This document shows positions 9,619 through 20,786 of a stretch of 64,000 nucleotides of DNA, in pieces. The translations under genes and the position numbers were made by a program. The DNA lies in the NCBI GenBank assembly GCA_036874045.1, contig CM072341.1:6150501-6214500 (forward strand), read 5' to 3'. The stretch comes from Cymodocea nodosa (lineage: Eukaryota > Streptophyta > Magnoliopsida > Alismatales > Cymodoceaceae). The notes under the pieces were generated by a model. It saw only the letters and a list, made by a program, of their open reading frames with translations. It searched no databases and was not told the origin of the DNA. The stretch's first letter is position 1. Each line of letters begins with the position of its first letter.

Positions 9619-10034
9619 GCATACTTAGAAAACTTTGCAAAAAGAATTGCACAATGGGAAAACTCAACTAAAGCTATTACTAATAAAATAATATTGCCAA
9701 GGGGAATGCATAAAATAGATTCAAGTACTATACTTGAAGTTAAATTAACTGAGTTAACAAATAAAATAGAAGAGTTATCATTAAATCAAAAGTTAGTAGA
9801 AAAGAATGCAAATATTAATGACTTAGATATTATTTATGCTAGAAACTAGAAAGATAACTTGGGAAATTCTTATAACCCTAATTGGAGAAATCACTCGAAC
9901 TTATCTTAGAGAAATAACAGTTTCCAGGGAGGAGAAAATATAAATGACAAAAATATAAGTTATGAAGCATTAATTGAACAAGGATCTAGAATAGAAAAGT
10001 TAAAAAAGATAATTCAACAATTAAATAATTGTCT
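9619..10034 (+). pseudogene. gag C-terminal fragment (A2)
   Basis: Homologous to gag of A from the 'AYLENFAKR' segment to just past the coiled coil. Stops are TAG at 9847-9849 (Gln in B) and TAG near 9908 (Trp in A). It is fused by a deletion at about 10035 to the middle of the F-box gene. Confidence 0.85.
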
Positions 10035-10840
10035 AGATCATATTCTGAGGATGGATGAAGGATTGATTATTTACAGAACCAAACCAAGGTATGCAATTCT
10101 ATTACCCAATATTTTGATTAAAAATCCTAACACTAGAGAAGAATAGAATATAGGAAGGCCTAATAGATTTAATGTACCAACTGAAAATTGTGGGTCAGTT
10201 TTAACATTTTCTGATAAAAATTCAACCATTCCTAAAAAATTGCATTACTGGAGACAAACTAGAAATTGGGATGAGGATCTATGTTTAAGTGTGTATAATT
10301 TTTTGAATAGATCTTGGATTGAAAATACTATGATATATCTTGGATAGAAAGCATTAATTAACAACATACATGTCATACTTGATGGATATATATATCTAGT
10401 CATAGATATATCAGTTGCATTTAGATTTGATTTATACATAGTAAGCATAGATAGTTATGATGATGACTTTATAGGAATATTACCTATACTTAGTGATATA
10501 GCTAAACCACTATCTACAGAACATGATAAAATTCAATTAGGAGTATGGTATAATGAACATGATGATCCTACTTTATGTCTGATAAGATGGTGGGATGAAC
10601 TGATGAAATTTTAAATATGGATTATGAAAGACCTAAATGAGTGGAAGTGGGAAGACGAATATATTCATTAATGGTAATACACTTATATTTAGTATTGAAA
10701 ATATACTGTAAGTTTACAAGTTAAAAAAGAGAGTAGACTACATTAAAACAGAATTAATAGCAAGAAAAATTATGTCTAAAAAGTTTGCTTAGACTAACAC
10801 ATTTATTTCATTTGTCACTACTTTTCAATCATGTTCTTAA
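10035..10840 (+). pseudogene. truncated F-box-like gene (A2)
   Basis: Starts at the 'MDEGLIIYRTKPRY' region, so the F-box itself is missing. It continues through LIKNP, VILDGYIYLV and DDPTLCLIRWWDE to TAA at 10838-10840. It has several stops (TAG near 10144 and 10347, TAA near 10612) and a deletion near 10663. Its sequence is closer to the B copy than to A. Confidence 0.8.
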
Positions 10841-12626
10841 ATTGTGATTTTGTACTTTTAATGTTGTGTGTACTCTACATTTATTTTTAGAAAAAAAGAA
10901 GAAAAGAAAAATAAAATATCAATTTAGTTTGTTGATATTTGTTCTGGGAAACCAACTAGCTTGCTTGTGATCCACCAAAGGCATAGGAGCTTGGGTTCCA
11001 CACAAGACACTGATTTAACAATTTATGTTTTGTTGTTAAATATTATTTTATTATATATTCTACTTTTATTTGTGAATGAGAAGTTTTTCGAATCAAAAGT
11101 CGGAAGATATTGAAGGAGATACAAAAGAACAAGGTATGTCATTGATTACTTATCCTGAATTTATATTCAAACACAATTCGTGGAATTATTCATTAACTCA
11201 ACAAATTAAGTTCATTGAGTTAGGTGCTAAGTCAATGAAACAATATTCATGCTTGCTAATAGTTACTGTATTTATTGTAAAATCTTTTACATTAAGGACA
11301 ATGTAAAATGTAGGTATGGGGGGAGGTAATTAGATTAAAGTCAAGTAATTTTGTTAATTAGAAGAAATAAGATGATGCTTCAAATTTCTATGGAAACTAA
11401 ATTTTTTTTTATGAATTTGCTGTAACTATCCGATAATTGAAACCGTAAAATTTTTAAGAACTGTAACTACTTGAATGTTATATTTAGAATCTTATATAAG
11501 ATGCTACAAATTTTACTATTAATACAAACCTGGATATAGTATCTTATGTTTTTTCTAAATTTTATGAGTTTAATAGTTTCATGATTTTAAAAAGAAATCA
11601 AAATGCTTAACTGAAACTCAGGAAATGATCTGAAATCCTGAAAGAGCTAAAATGTTGATTTTTGGATTAAATGAAATACATATGATCAAAGATACATTTA
11701 ATTTGATTGATTAAACTTATAGAATGATTTATGTGTAAATCTTATTAAACTACAAAAAAAGTATGAGCTTATTGATATAGATTCATGTTTTCAGTAAATT
11801 ATAGAAATAGGATTATATGAGATTTTTGTTTTATTGCATCTGTATTAATGAAATACGTATATATATTGGGTTGAAAAGAAAAGAAAAAGAGGAAAAAGAA
11901 GAAGAAAAACTTTGAGAGTTTATTGATTTATTTGATCACGAGCCTTTTGTACTTGAGTTGATAGGTATGTAAGGATTGTTGACCTGAAAAAGGACTCTTT
12001 AAATCTGACAACCTAGGATCCTAATCAGATTTGGGATTATTGATTGAAAGCTCGATACATGGGTACATTAGAAAGCTCTTATATGATTCAAACTTTTCAA
12101 ATTAACTTTTAAAGTACAAATATGCATATATTGTTTTGAAAAGATAAAAGTGTTTTGTGAAATACAGATATCTTTTGAATCTAGTATATTTTTTGTTATC
12201 TAAGATTACTGAAGTATGAATCTAGATTAGACTTTTGAAGTTGTTTATTTAAGATACAATTCATTATTCTTCTTGTTTTAATCATATTGAGTTGAATTGT
12301 GTTTTGAATTGTAAGTAGTTGAAATTTATTATGGAAATCATATTGGAAAATTCAGGATAATAGATGTTTGAAAAGAAAAAAGTTGATAATATAATTACCA
12401 CCTATGTGATGCTAATATATTTTGTATAAAATTTACATATATTTAAATATATTTGCAGGTTGAAGAGGAGAAAACAATGTTAAAATAGATTACTGAAAAA
12501 TATAGAATATCTTTATAGCAATCTAATCTAGGTGTTCTGAAGAAAAAAATGAGGAATTAGTTCTAGCACTTTAGAAAGACCAACTAGTTAGATCTTAGTA
12601 GTTTGCTAAGGGACTAGCAAAATTTA
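10841..12626 (+). other. conserved 3' noncoding region (A2)
   Basis: Aligns with 6650-8380 of element A, including the 'gatcacgagccttttgtact' block (about 11934-11955) and a PPT-like tract at 11313-11327. No gene seen; the ORF at 11076-11306 is not conserved. Confidence 0.65.
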
Positions 12627-12735
12627 AGTATGGGGGAAGTGTTTAGAATGAAAAAGTGCATAATATTAATGGTTAAATGATGATTAATTGCATAATATTT
12701 AGCTTATCATATGAGAATTAAGCCATTATGTTATG
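12627..12735 (+). repeat. PPT and truncated 3' LTR of A2
   Basis: Purine tract ending 'tatgggggaag', then TGTTTAGAATGAAAAAGTGC at 12640. LTR similarity stops near 12735, where copia LTR sequence begins. Confidence 0.8.
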
Positions 12736-12984
12736 GAAAACACGTGAAAACTTAAAATATTAAAAACACACATGTAGATAACTTAACTGTATGAGTTTTT
12801 AACATAGCTCTTCGACTAAATCAAAACGTTAACTATTTGAAAATTTAACTATCTGAAATTTTAAATGAAACTTTTCGATAACTTGTCAACATTTAATTAC
12901 GTGACTATTACACTTAGAAAATATTATTTAGACTTATTTATAAACTTTAATAAAGCATTCATCATCAAAACAAAATTCCTAACA
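12736..12984 (-). repeat. 3' LTR fragment of copia element F
   Basis: Nearly identical to 49205-49486. Read on the minus strand it starts TGTTAGGAATTTTG. It is truncated at its far end by the Athila fragment. Confidence 0.8.
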
Positions 12985-12998
12985 ATCTCCCCCTTTTT
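12985..12998 (-). promoter_or_regulatory. PPT of copia element F
   Basis: Plus strand 'atctccccctttttg', minus strand CAAAAAGGGGGAGAT, directly before the LTR start TGTT. This is the usual SIRE/Maximus-type copia PPT. Confidence 0.85.
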
Positions 12999-13324
12999 GA
13001 TGATGTCAAAACCTAATAAGTCAAATAATCTTTCTTCTCTCCCTTTTTGGCATTATAAAAAAGTAATTAATATGTAAGGAAGAAATTTGCTAAGTATATA
13101 TCATTTAAAAAAGAAATTTTTAAACATGCATAACTTTTCGTGGATAAGAATAAACTGTTTAAATAAAAACTATTTTAAACAATAATTGTCAAAAATAAGT
13201 GTATGACATTAAATTCAATAAACGGTTTACATCATGCAATTTTAATACATAATTAATTTTGGTAACAAATTACAATGAATAAACCATGCAATACATAATT
13301 TGTTTATATTCACAAGCCTCTTTG
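12999..13324 (-). other. copia F 3' untranslated region
   Basis: AT-rich DNA between the env-like stop and the PPT. No gene seen. Confidence 0.6.
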
Positions 13325-13644
13325 TCATTGAAAAATATTTAGTAGAGTATCTGAAATTTGCATTGCAATTTCTATACTTACTTTGTTTATCTGATCAATT
13401 ATTGCTTGATCTAAATCTGAATGTGAAACTTGTGATGGTTGCTGTAAGAAATCTATATATAAATCTGTATATGTATCTGTATGTATACCTGTATATTGTT
13501 CATCTACTATATGTTGTTGTTCTGAAAAATGTGTCGACTGTTGTTGTTGCTGCTATGACTAACTTGGCCTCTTGTTGTTGTTGCTGTCGAATTACAAGTG
13601 TATTTATTTCCTAGTATTTTTGAAGTTCTTTTGCAAAGAAAGAT
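13325..13644 (-). pseudogene. C-terminal end of copia F env-like ORF (right piece at 30469)
   Basis: On the minus strand this reads a Gln/Asn-rich segment (CAA/CAG repeats) then a hydrophobic-acidic tail (DLDQAIIDQINKVSIEI) to TGA at 13325-13327. Copia element D has the same layout (Q-rich run, then DLDVVLNDIRNDIG). The reading continues at 30469 once element B and one AAGAT copy are removed. The plus-strand ORF 13300-13614 is its shadow. Confidence 0.7.
13640..13644. repeat. target site duplication of element B (left)
   Basis: AAGAT, matched by AAGAT at 30464-30468. Confidence 0.9.
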
Positions 13645-15677
13645 TGGTTGGATTTTTAGGCAGCACCAGAGAACTTATTTAGTTCCCCGGCAATAGCGCT
13701 AGAAAACTTGTCTACCTTGTTAACTTTTGTTTGTAACGTAGTTAATTTATCTTATGCTTATCATTAATTCCTTTTTAGAAGTCAACAAACCATCTTTCAC
13801 ACAAATTAGATATTAATTCCAATTTGTATTTTAACTGCAAGTGCACATTGTATATTATATTTGTGTGCAAGTACAAGTCAATCTCATAGAGAATTGAGGA
13901 AGAATTGTGTACTGTTCCATTTTTAATAATGAAATTTATATCTTCAGTAAGCACTTCGTTGAGTTATAGCTAACTCAACGAACTAACCTCATGAAATTGA
14001 AGTAACTCAACGAAGCTATCTATCCAATTTAATACTGCCATTTACAAAGGAATTCAGTCAACCATTGAGCGGTTCCACAAATTGTAAATAATATCAATTA
14101 AGCTCTTTAATGCTAGTTAATATTAAATTTATCATTCAGCAACACTAACATTCAGATATTTCAAACAGTAATTATTAAAATCTTTAAGTATCAGGAATGA
14201 TTCAATTTCGCTAAATTGTAAAACTATTTTCTATTTTCTAAATTTAAACAAACATGAAACATTCCAAACACTAACAATCATAACAATAATCACAATACAA
14301 AACAAACAATACAATACTCAAATACTAACTATAAACAAAAATAAGTTATTTTTGGTATTTTTGTTTTTATATGATCATGCAAATGGACGAAAGGTGAAAT
14401 GTAAAAGTAATCTCTATTGACAGTAAAAACTTCCGTCACTACATGCGATGTGATTACACCACTGAAAATTTAACCACTTACAATTCTGTCTCTCCTCTCT
14501 ATAGAATTGCGAGTCCAGAATTGCAAGTTGATCTCCTCTTCAGCATATTGGCATCAACCCGAAACCAAGGCTAGAAGATTTATGATCTCTTGAGATATGA
14601 GTCGGTGCTTGGTGAAAATAGCTTCCCTTCCCGCGACGCAATCACTTCTTACAATGGTTGTTAGGCATCGTGTTTGGCTCGGAATCGACCTGACATCAGG
14701 AAAGTATCCTCACAAACCTCCGATGGTTGGTGATTATGGTGGTGGTGGTGATGGTAGTGTGGAACTTCAGGGAACTTCCGTCGCTGCCTGCAGTTAGCGC
14801 GGTCCTCTTCCTCTACACACACATTGGCCACACCCTTCGTATTTTTTCTCCTTGTCTTTTATATTTCTTAGAAGTAACTGCTTCTACTTCGATGGTCGGT
14901 TAGATTTCCTTCATTCATATCAACGATGGTGATTTCTTCTTCCTTCCATGAGCGATTTCCTACGTGATACGTGTAATCGTGGTTTTCCTTCGAATGTCTT
15001 GTTTCTGTAACCGCTAAAGTGGCATATTAGAAAATAAATGGTCCGCGGAGTTACAGATAACTCAACGGACTTACTTTGTTGATTTAACTATAAAACACGT
15101 GCAATAAAGAAATAAGCCACTAACATAACGCATTACCTTAGTGTGTATTCATGTAACTCAACGCATTTAGTTATGCTAACTTAACGAGTTAAACATGTGC
15201 ATCTCACGTGATATACTAAAGCATTTAAATTCAATACGTGCATAATTCTATCTTAACAAGTACAAATATTTCGGACACTTACAAACCTAACTATCCGATG
15301 CTCAGATGCATTTCAGATAGTTACAGATAACCTTCTGAAAATCCACTTAAGTCTTGCATTGTAGTTTTAACACGTGTAATCTAAGAAATAATAAAATATT
15401 CTTTAAGCATTTAAAACATAACTGTCCAATACATTAAACATAACTCTCCGAAATAACAGAAAATTCAGATACTTAAGAATTTCACAGCCTGCAATTTACC
15501 GACAGTTTAGAAATGTACTAAATTAACATTAATTCCCTGAAATTATGCAGATTCTTTCATTAAAGCATATAACAGTGCAATTATAACATAATGGCTTAAT
15601 TCTCGTATGATAAGCTAAATATTATGCAATTAACCATCATTTAACCGTTAATATTATGCACTTTTTCATTCAAAACA
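13645..15677 (-). repeat. 3' LTR of element B
   Basis: On the minus strand it starts TGTTTTGAATG and ends ...AATCCAACCA. 2033 bp against 2024 bp for the 5' LTR, with scattered differences. TATA box at 14857-14863. It contains CTCAACG and CTATCCG dyads and PBS-like relics at its end (13679-13700). Confidence 0.92.
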
Positions 15678-15691
15678 ATTCCCCCATACTT
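15678..15691 (-). promoter_or_regulatory. polypurine tract of element B
   Basis: Minus strand 'aagtatgggggaat' abuts the LTR start. Confidence 0.88.
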
Positions 15692-17442
15692 AAATTTTGC
15701 TAGTCCCTTAGCAAACTAAGATCTAACTAATTGGTCTTTCTAAAGTACTAGATTTAATTCTTCATTTCGCTCTTCTTCAGAATAATAAATTAGATTACTA
15801 TATAGATATTCTGTATGCTTCAGTAATATGTTTTAACTTTGTTTTCTCCTCTTCAACCTGCAAATATATTTAGAATATATGTAAATTACATACAGAATAT
15901 ATTAGCATCACATAGGTGTTAATTATATTATCATTTTTTCTTTTCAGCATTTGTCATCCTGAATTTTCCAATATGATTTCCAGAATAAATTTCAAGTACA
16001 TAAAAATCAAAGCACAATCCAATTCAATATGATTAAGACAAGTAGAATAAAGAATTGTATCTCAAATAAACAACTTCAAAAGTCTATTCTAGATTCATAC
16101 TTCAGCAATTTTAGATAACAAAACATATACTCAATTCAGAAGATATCTGTATTTCACAAAACACTTGTATCTTTTCAAAACAGTATATGCATATTTGTAC
16201 TTTTAAAAGTTAATTTGACAAGCTTGAATCATACAAGAGCTTTCTAATGTACCCATGTATTGAGCTTTCAGTCAACAATCCTAGATCTGATCAGGATCTT
16301 AGGTTGCCAGATTTAAAGAGTCATTTTTAGGTCAATAATCCTTACATACCTATCTGCTTAAGTGCAAAATGTTCGTGATCAAACAAGTCAATAAACTCTC
16401 AAAATTTTTCTCTTTTTTTTTTTTTTTTTTTCTTTTTTAACGCATTATATGTATGTATTTCATTAATACAAATGCAGTAAAACACCAATCTCATATAGTC
16501 TTACTTCTATTATTTACTGAAAATATGAATCCATATCAATAAGCTCATACTTTTTTCTGTAGTTTAATAAGATCTACACATAAATCATTCTACAAGTTTA
16601 ATCAATCAAATTAAATGTATCATTGATCAAATGTATTTCCTTTAATCCAAAAATCAACATTTCAGCTCTTTCAAGATTTCAGATAATTTGTTGAGTTTCA
16701 GTTAAACATTTTGATTTCTTTTTAAAATCGTGAAACTGTTAAACTCATAAATTTCAGCAAAAACATAAGATACTATATCTAGATTTGTATAAGTAGTAAA
16801 ATTTGTAGCATCTTATATAAGATTCTAAATATAACATTCAAGTAGTTATAGTTCTTAAAAAAAAATTACAGTCTCAATTATCAATTTCCACAAAACTTTG
16901 CAGTATCATTCTAATTCCTTTAATTAACAAACTTACATGGCTGTTACTTTAATTACCTTCCCCCCCATACCTATTTTTTTTGCATTGTCCTTAGTGTAAA
17001 AGATTTGACAATAAATACAGTAATTGTAACAGGCATGAATATTGTTTCGTTGACTTAGAATCTAACTCAACGAACTTAATTCGTTGAGTTAATGAATAAC
17101 TCCATGAATTGAGTTTAAATCTAAATTCAGGATAAGTAATCAATTACATACTTTGTTTCGTTTGTATCTCCTTTTGTATATTCCGATTTTTGATTCTGAA
17201 AAACTTTTCATTCATAGATAAAAGTAGAATATATAACAAAATAACATTTAACAAATATTGATAAATCAGTGTCTTGTGTGTAACCCAGACTCCTATGCCT
17301 TTGGTGGCTCACAAGCAAGCTAGTTGGTTTCCTAGAATAGATACCAACAAATTGGATTGATATTTTTGTTTTTTTTTTTTCTAAAAATAAATGCAGACTA
17401 CACACAACATTCAAAACACAGAATCATACTTTAAGAACATGA
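15692..17442 (-). other. conserved 3' noncoding region (B)
   Basis: Counterpart of 6650-8380. It includes a PPT-like tract (16956-16973) and the conserved blocks near 16215-16390 and 17270-17345. A poly-T run lies near 16410. No gene seen. Confidence 0.65.
16956..16973 (-). promoter_or_regulatory. internal PPT-like tract (B)
   Basis: Minus strand 'aggtatgggggggaaggt', 1.3 kb upstream of the true PPT, in the same place as in A and A2. Confidence 0.55.
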
Positions 17443-18565
17443 CTAAAAAGTAGTAACAAATGGAATAAGCATGTCAGTCCAAGTAAACTTTTTTGGCATG
17501 ATTCTTCTTGCTATCAATTTTGTTTCAATGCAGTCTATTTTCCTTTTTAATTTGTAAACTTGTAGTATGTTATCAATACTAAATATAAGTGTATTTCCAT
17601 TAATGAAATGAAATGCAGAAAGAGATCTTCTTCTATTCCAAGATAGTGTGGCTGTTTCTATTTCTACATCTATTTCAATATATTCCTCTTCCCACTTCCA
17701 TTCATTTAGGTCTTTTATAATCCATATTTGAATTTTCTTCAATTCATCCCACCATCTTATTAGACATAGAGTAGGATCATCATATTCATTATACCACATT
17801 CCTAATTGAATTTTATCATATTCTGTAGAGGGTGGTTTAGCTATATCACTTGGTATAGGCAAAATTTCTATATAGTCATTATCATAACTATCTATGCTTA
17901 CTATGTATAAATCAGATCTAAATGCAACTGATATATCTGTGACTAAATATATATATCCATCAAGTATGACATGTATGCTATTAATTAAGGATTTCTGTCC
18001 TAGATATATCATAGCGTTTTCAGTCCAAGATCTATTCAGAAAATTATACACACTTAAGCATAAATCTTTATCCCAATTTCCTGTAGGTCTCCATTAATAT
18101 AATTTTTCAGGAATGGTCGAATTTTTATCAAAAAATATTAAAGCTGACCCACAATTTTCAGTTGGTACTTCATATTTATTAGGTCTTCCTATATTCCATT
18201 CTTCTCTTGTGAGAGGATTTCTAATCAAAATATCAGGTAACAGAATTGCATACCTTGGTTTGGTTCTGTATATAATTAATCCTTCATCCATCCCCATAAT
18301 ATGATCTATTCCTTTTAATGCATTGGGTGGAATTCCAGTAGTTTCATCCATATTCAGATATTCATAGCTGATTGAACTATGATTAAATGACTTCCATAAA
18401 AATCCATCTCTAATCTTAGTCATTTTTGCAGCTTGTAGTCCATGAAAATATTTTTCTCTAACACAGTCTTTAATATCTTTTGATACACAACACAATCTGC
18501 ATAGATCTTTAGCTGACAAGTTACTTAGTACTTCCCTTTGTGTGTCTAGCGGACAAGAATTCCAT
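17443..18565 (-). pseudogene. captured F-box/FBA-like gene (element B copy)
   Basis: ATG at 18565-18563 aligns with the start in A, but a 5-bp deletion just inside it shifts the frame. The frame matching A resumes at about 18519: LSAKDLCRLCCVSKDIKDCV is the second half of the F-box. It continues through NPLTREEWNIGRP, a TAA at 18094-18096 (Tyr in A), VILDGYIYLVTDI and DDPTLCLIRWWDELKK to TAG 17443-17445. It is clearly homologous to A throughout, with many conservative replacements, and occupies the same site between intron 2 and the 3' noncoding region. Confidence 0.75.
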
Positions 18566-18576
18566 CAATTGTGATT

Positions 18577-18745
18577 CTGTATAACATAAACAAAAATTTA
18601 GCAGAGACAAAAATTAACATAACTACTTCACACCCTCATGAAGTTAGGTCATAACTCAACGGATTAAGTTCATTGAGTTAAGTAATAACTCTACGATACT
18701 ATTAACCATAAGTAAACTTACATTTTTTTTTTTTTTTCTACTTAC
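18577..18745 (-). other. intron 2 (B)
   Basis: Minus-strand donor GTAAGTAG (18745) and acceptor GTTATACAG (18577). It contains a CTCAACGGA dyad at about 18653-18700. Confidence 0.55.
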
Positions 18746-18778
18746 TATATTATACATAGTTACTTCAGTTATACTGCT

Positions 18779-20190
18779 TCATTCAACTACCCTCCTAGAG
18801 GAGGTATCAATTTCATTAACAGTTCTGCTAATAGGGTTAGGTACTGCTTGCATTGGCAATCCTCCAGTAGGTCTAACTTCTATTGATTCTTTCTATCTAG
18901 GGGGTATATTTCTATTTATACTTTGACTTTGAATTGCAGCATTTCCAAATACAAAATCTAGATGATTGTTTAATTGTTGAATTATCTTTTCTAATTTCTC
19001 TATTCTAGATCCTTGTTCAATTAATGCTTCATAACTTATATTCTTGTCATTTATATTTTCTTCTCCATGGAAATTGTTGTTTCTCCAAGATAAATTCAGG
19101 TGATTTCTCCAATTAGGGTTATATGAATTTCCAAAGTTATCTTTCTGGTTTCTAGCATAAATAATATCTAGATCATTAATGTTTGCATTCTTTTCTGATA
19201 GTTTTTGATTTAATGATAACTCTTCTATTTTCTTTGTTAATTTAGTTAATTTCACTTCCAACATAGTGCTTGAATCTATTTCATGCATTCCCCTTGGCAA
19301 TATTCTTTTATCTGCAATAGCTTCAGTTGAGTTCTCCCACTATGTAGTTCTTTTTGCAAAATTTTCTAAGTATGCCCATGCTTCTTCACTACTCAATTTT
19401 AAAAATCTATTCTGACAAGTAGATTCTAATAAAGATTTTGTTGAAACATCTATGCCTTCATAAATTATACCTATTAATTGTGCTTTACTCATTGCATGAT
19501 GCGAACATTGAGTCAGTAAATCTTTAAATCTTTCAAAATATTTCCAAAATGATTCTTCCTATTTTTGGCTACACATTAATATTTCCTTTTTCTTTTTAAT
19601 CATTTGATGTGTTGGATAATATTTTTTCAGAAAAACAGAGCAAAATTCAGTCCATGTAGAAATTGAATTAGGCAACAAAGTATATAACCATCTCTTAGCT
19701 GTGTCTTTTAAAGCAAAATGGATATATCTAAGTTTAATAGCATCTATACTCATATTCGGCATTTTCATCATTTGATAAACTTTGTTAAATTCTCTAAGGA
19801 AATAATAGGCATCCTCTCTTTCTAATCCATGAAATTGTGGCAATTGACTAATATAATTAGATTTCAGTTCAAACATATTTCCCTCAAAGTTTGGCAATCG
19901 AATGCATGAAGGTTCATCAACTAATTCAGGGTATAGAATTTCCCCTAATGGTTTTTCTACTAGAGCAGCCATATCTTCATTCTCTTTTAAAGAAAGGTTT
20001 GCTATACCTCTAAGGATTTCGTTAAAGTCCAATTCAGAAAATGTTTTAGTATGCTTCTATGTTAAATACTCCTGGGTAGGTGTTCTTACTAATCGTTTAG
20101 TGCTAGGAGAACGAGTCCATGTGCTTATAAACTCTTAGCATATAGTAAAACAGCAGAAGATTAATTACATACCAGTCCAAAGCTTTCTAT
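18779..20190 (-). pseudogene. gag: spliced gag gene of element B
   Basis: Gag aligned with A across its whole length (LPQFHGLEREDAYYFLREF, AKRWLYTL, YNPNWRNH and a coiled coil), ending TGA 18779-18781. Exon 1 is in phase but its start codon position reads ATA (20190-20188) where A has ATG. Three in-frame TAGs (19559-19561, 19340-19342, 18893-18895) stand at positions that are Gln in A or expected as Gln. It has no tandem duplication. Intron 1 spans 20172-20057. Confidence 0.85.
20057..20172 (-). other. intron 1 of gag unit (B)
   Basis: Donor GTATGTAATTAATC at 20172, acceptor TTTAACATAG at 20057. Splicing preserves the phase seen in A. Confidence 0.65.
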
Positions 20191-20305
20191 TCAATAAATA
20201 GTTGTTGACGAATGAAGTTGAATTAGCTGCTTCTCCTTCCAATTCCCCAATGAATTTTCTTTTCTCTCAAAAGTGTTGGTAACTAGTAAATAACATTTTG
20301 TTCTA

Positions 20306-20313
20306 TATTTATA
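20306..20313 (-). promoter_or_regulatory. TATA box of internal gag promoter (B)
   Basis: Minus strand GCATTATAAATATAG. A good plant TATA consensus about 115 bp before the exon 1 start-codon position. Confidence 0.55.
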
Positions 20314-20449
20314 ATGCGCGTCCATAAAGCAAATAAATCTCGTTGCAAGAATGTGTCTTGTGACGTGTAGTGTGGTTCCTACTTTTCTGGATACATGTGC
20401 CACTTCTAATTTCAAATTTCAGTAACCGCTAAACCCACGAAGTTTCGTT

Positions 20450-20600
20450 CGTGGCTAAAAGAATAACCGTTTAGCTTAATCCACGAACTAACCTCATTGA
20501 GTTACAGATAACTCAACGGAGTGACCTTATATTATATTACTAACCTCGTGGAGTTAAGGTTAACTTAACGGACTTACATCGTTGAGTTAACACTTGGCAA
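20450..20600 (-). promoter_or_regulatory. dyad cluster of internal gag promoter (B)
   Basis: Several CTCAACGGA / CCGTTGAGT half-sites in both orientations, in the same arrangement as at 3240-3425. Confidence 0.55.
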
Positions 20601-20786
20601 CCTCTAAGTTTACTCCTTGTAAATATTTTTCTACTCTTCTACATTTTTCCAACTTAAATAAAGTTAAATACATGTCATTAATGTAGCATTCTAATTAAAA
20701 CTCATTTAAATCTAAACATTATATAAATTTACAACTTAATTAGATATTTTTCATACAAATATATACAAGTAGACAAACAATACAAT

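Larger units (their letters stand above)
9597..12735 (+). mobile_element. deleted Athila-like copy A2, tandem with A
   Basis: Directly after the LTR of A comes the 3' half of gag, a truncated F-box gene, the 3' noncoding region, a PPT and the first 96 bp of another LTR. The PBS, pol, env-like ORF and first half of gag are missing. The LTR-internal-LTR-internal-LTR layout with a shared central LTR suggests unequal recombination followed by deletions. Confidence 0.75.

Noticed and set aside
13300-13614. Plus-strand ORF with Cys/Val-rich product
   Set aside because: It is the antisense shadow of the Gln-rich tail of the copia env-like ORF.
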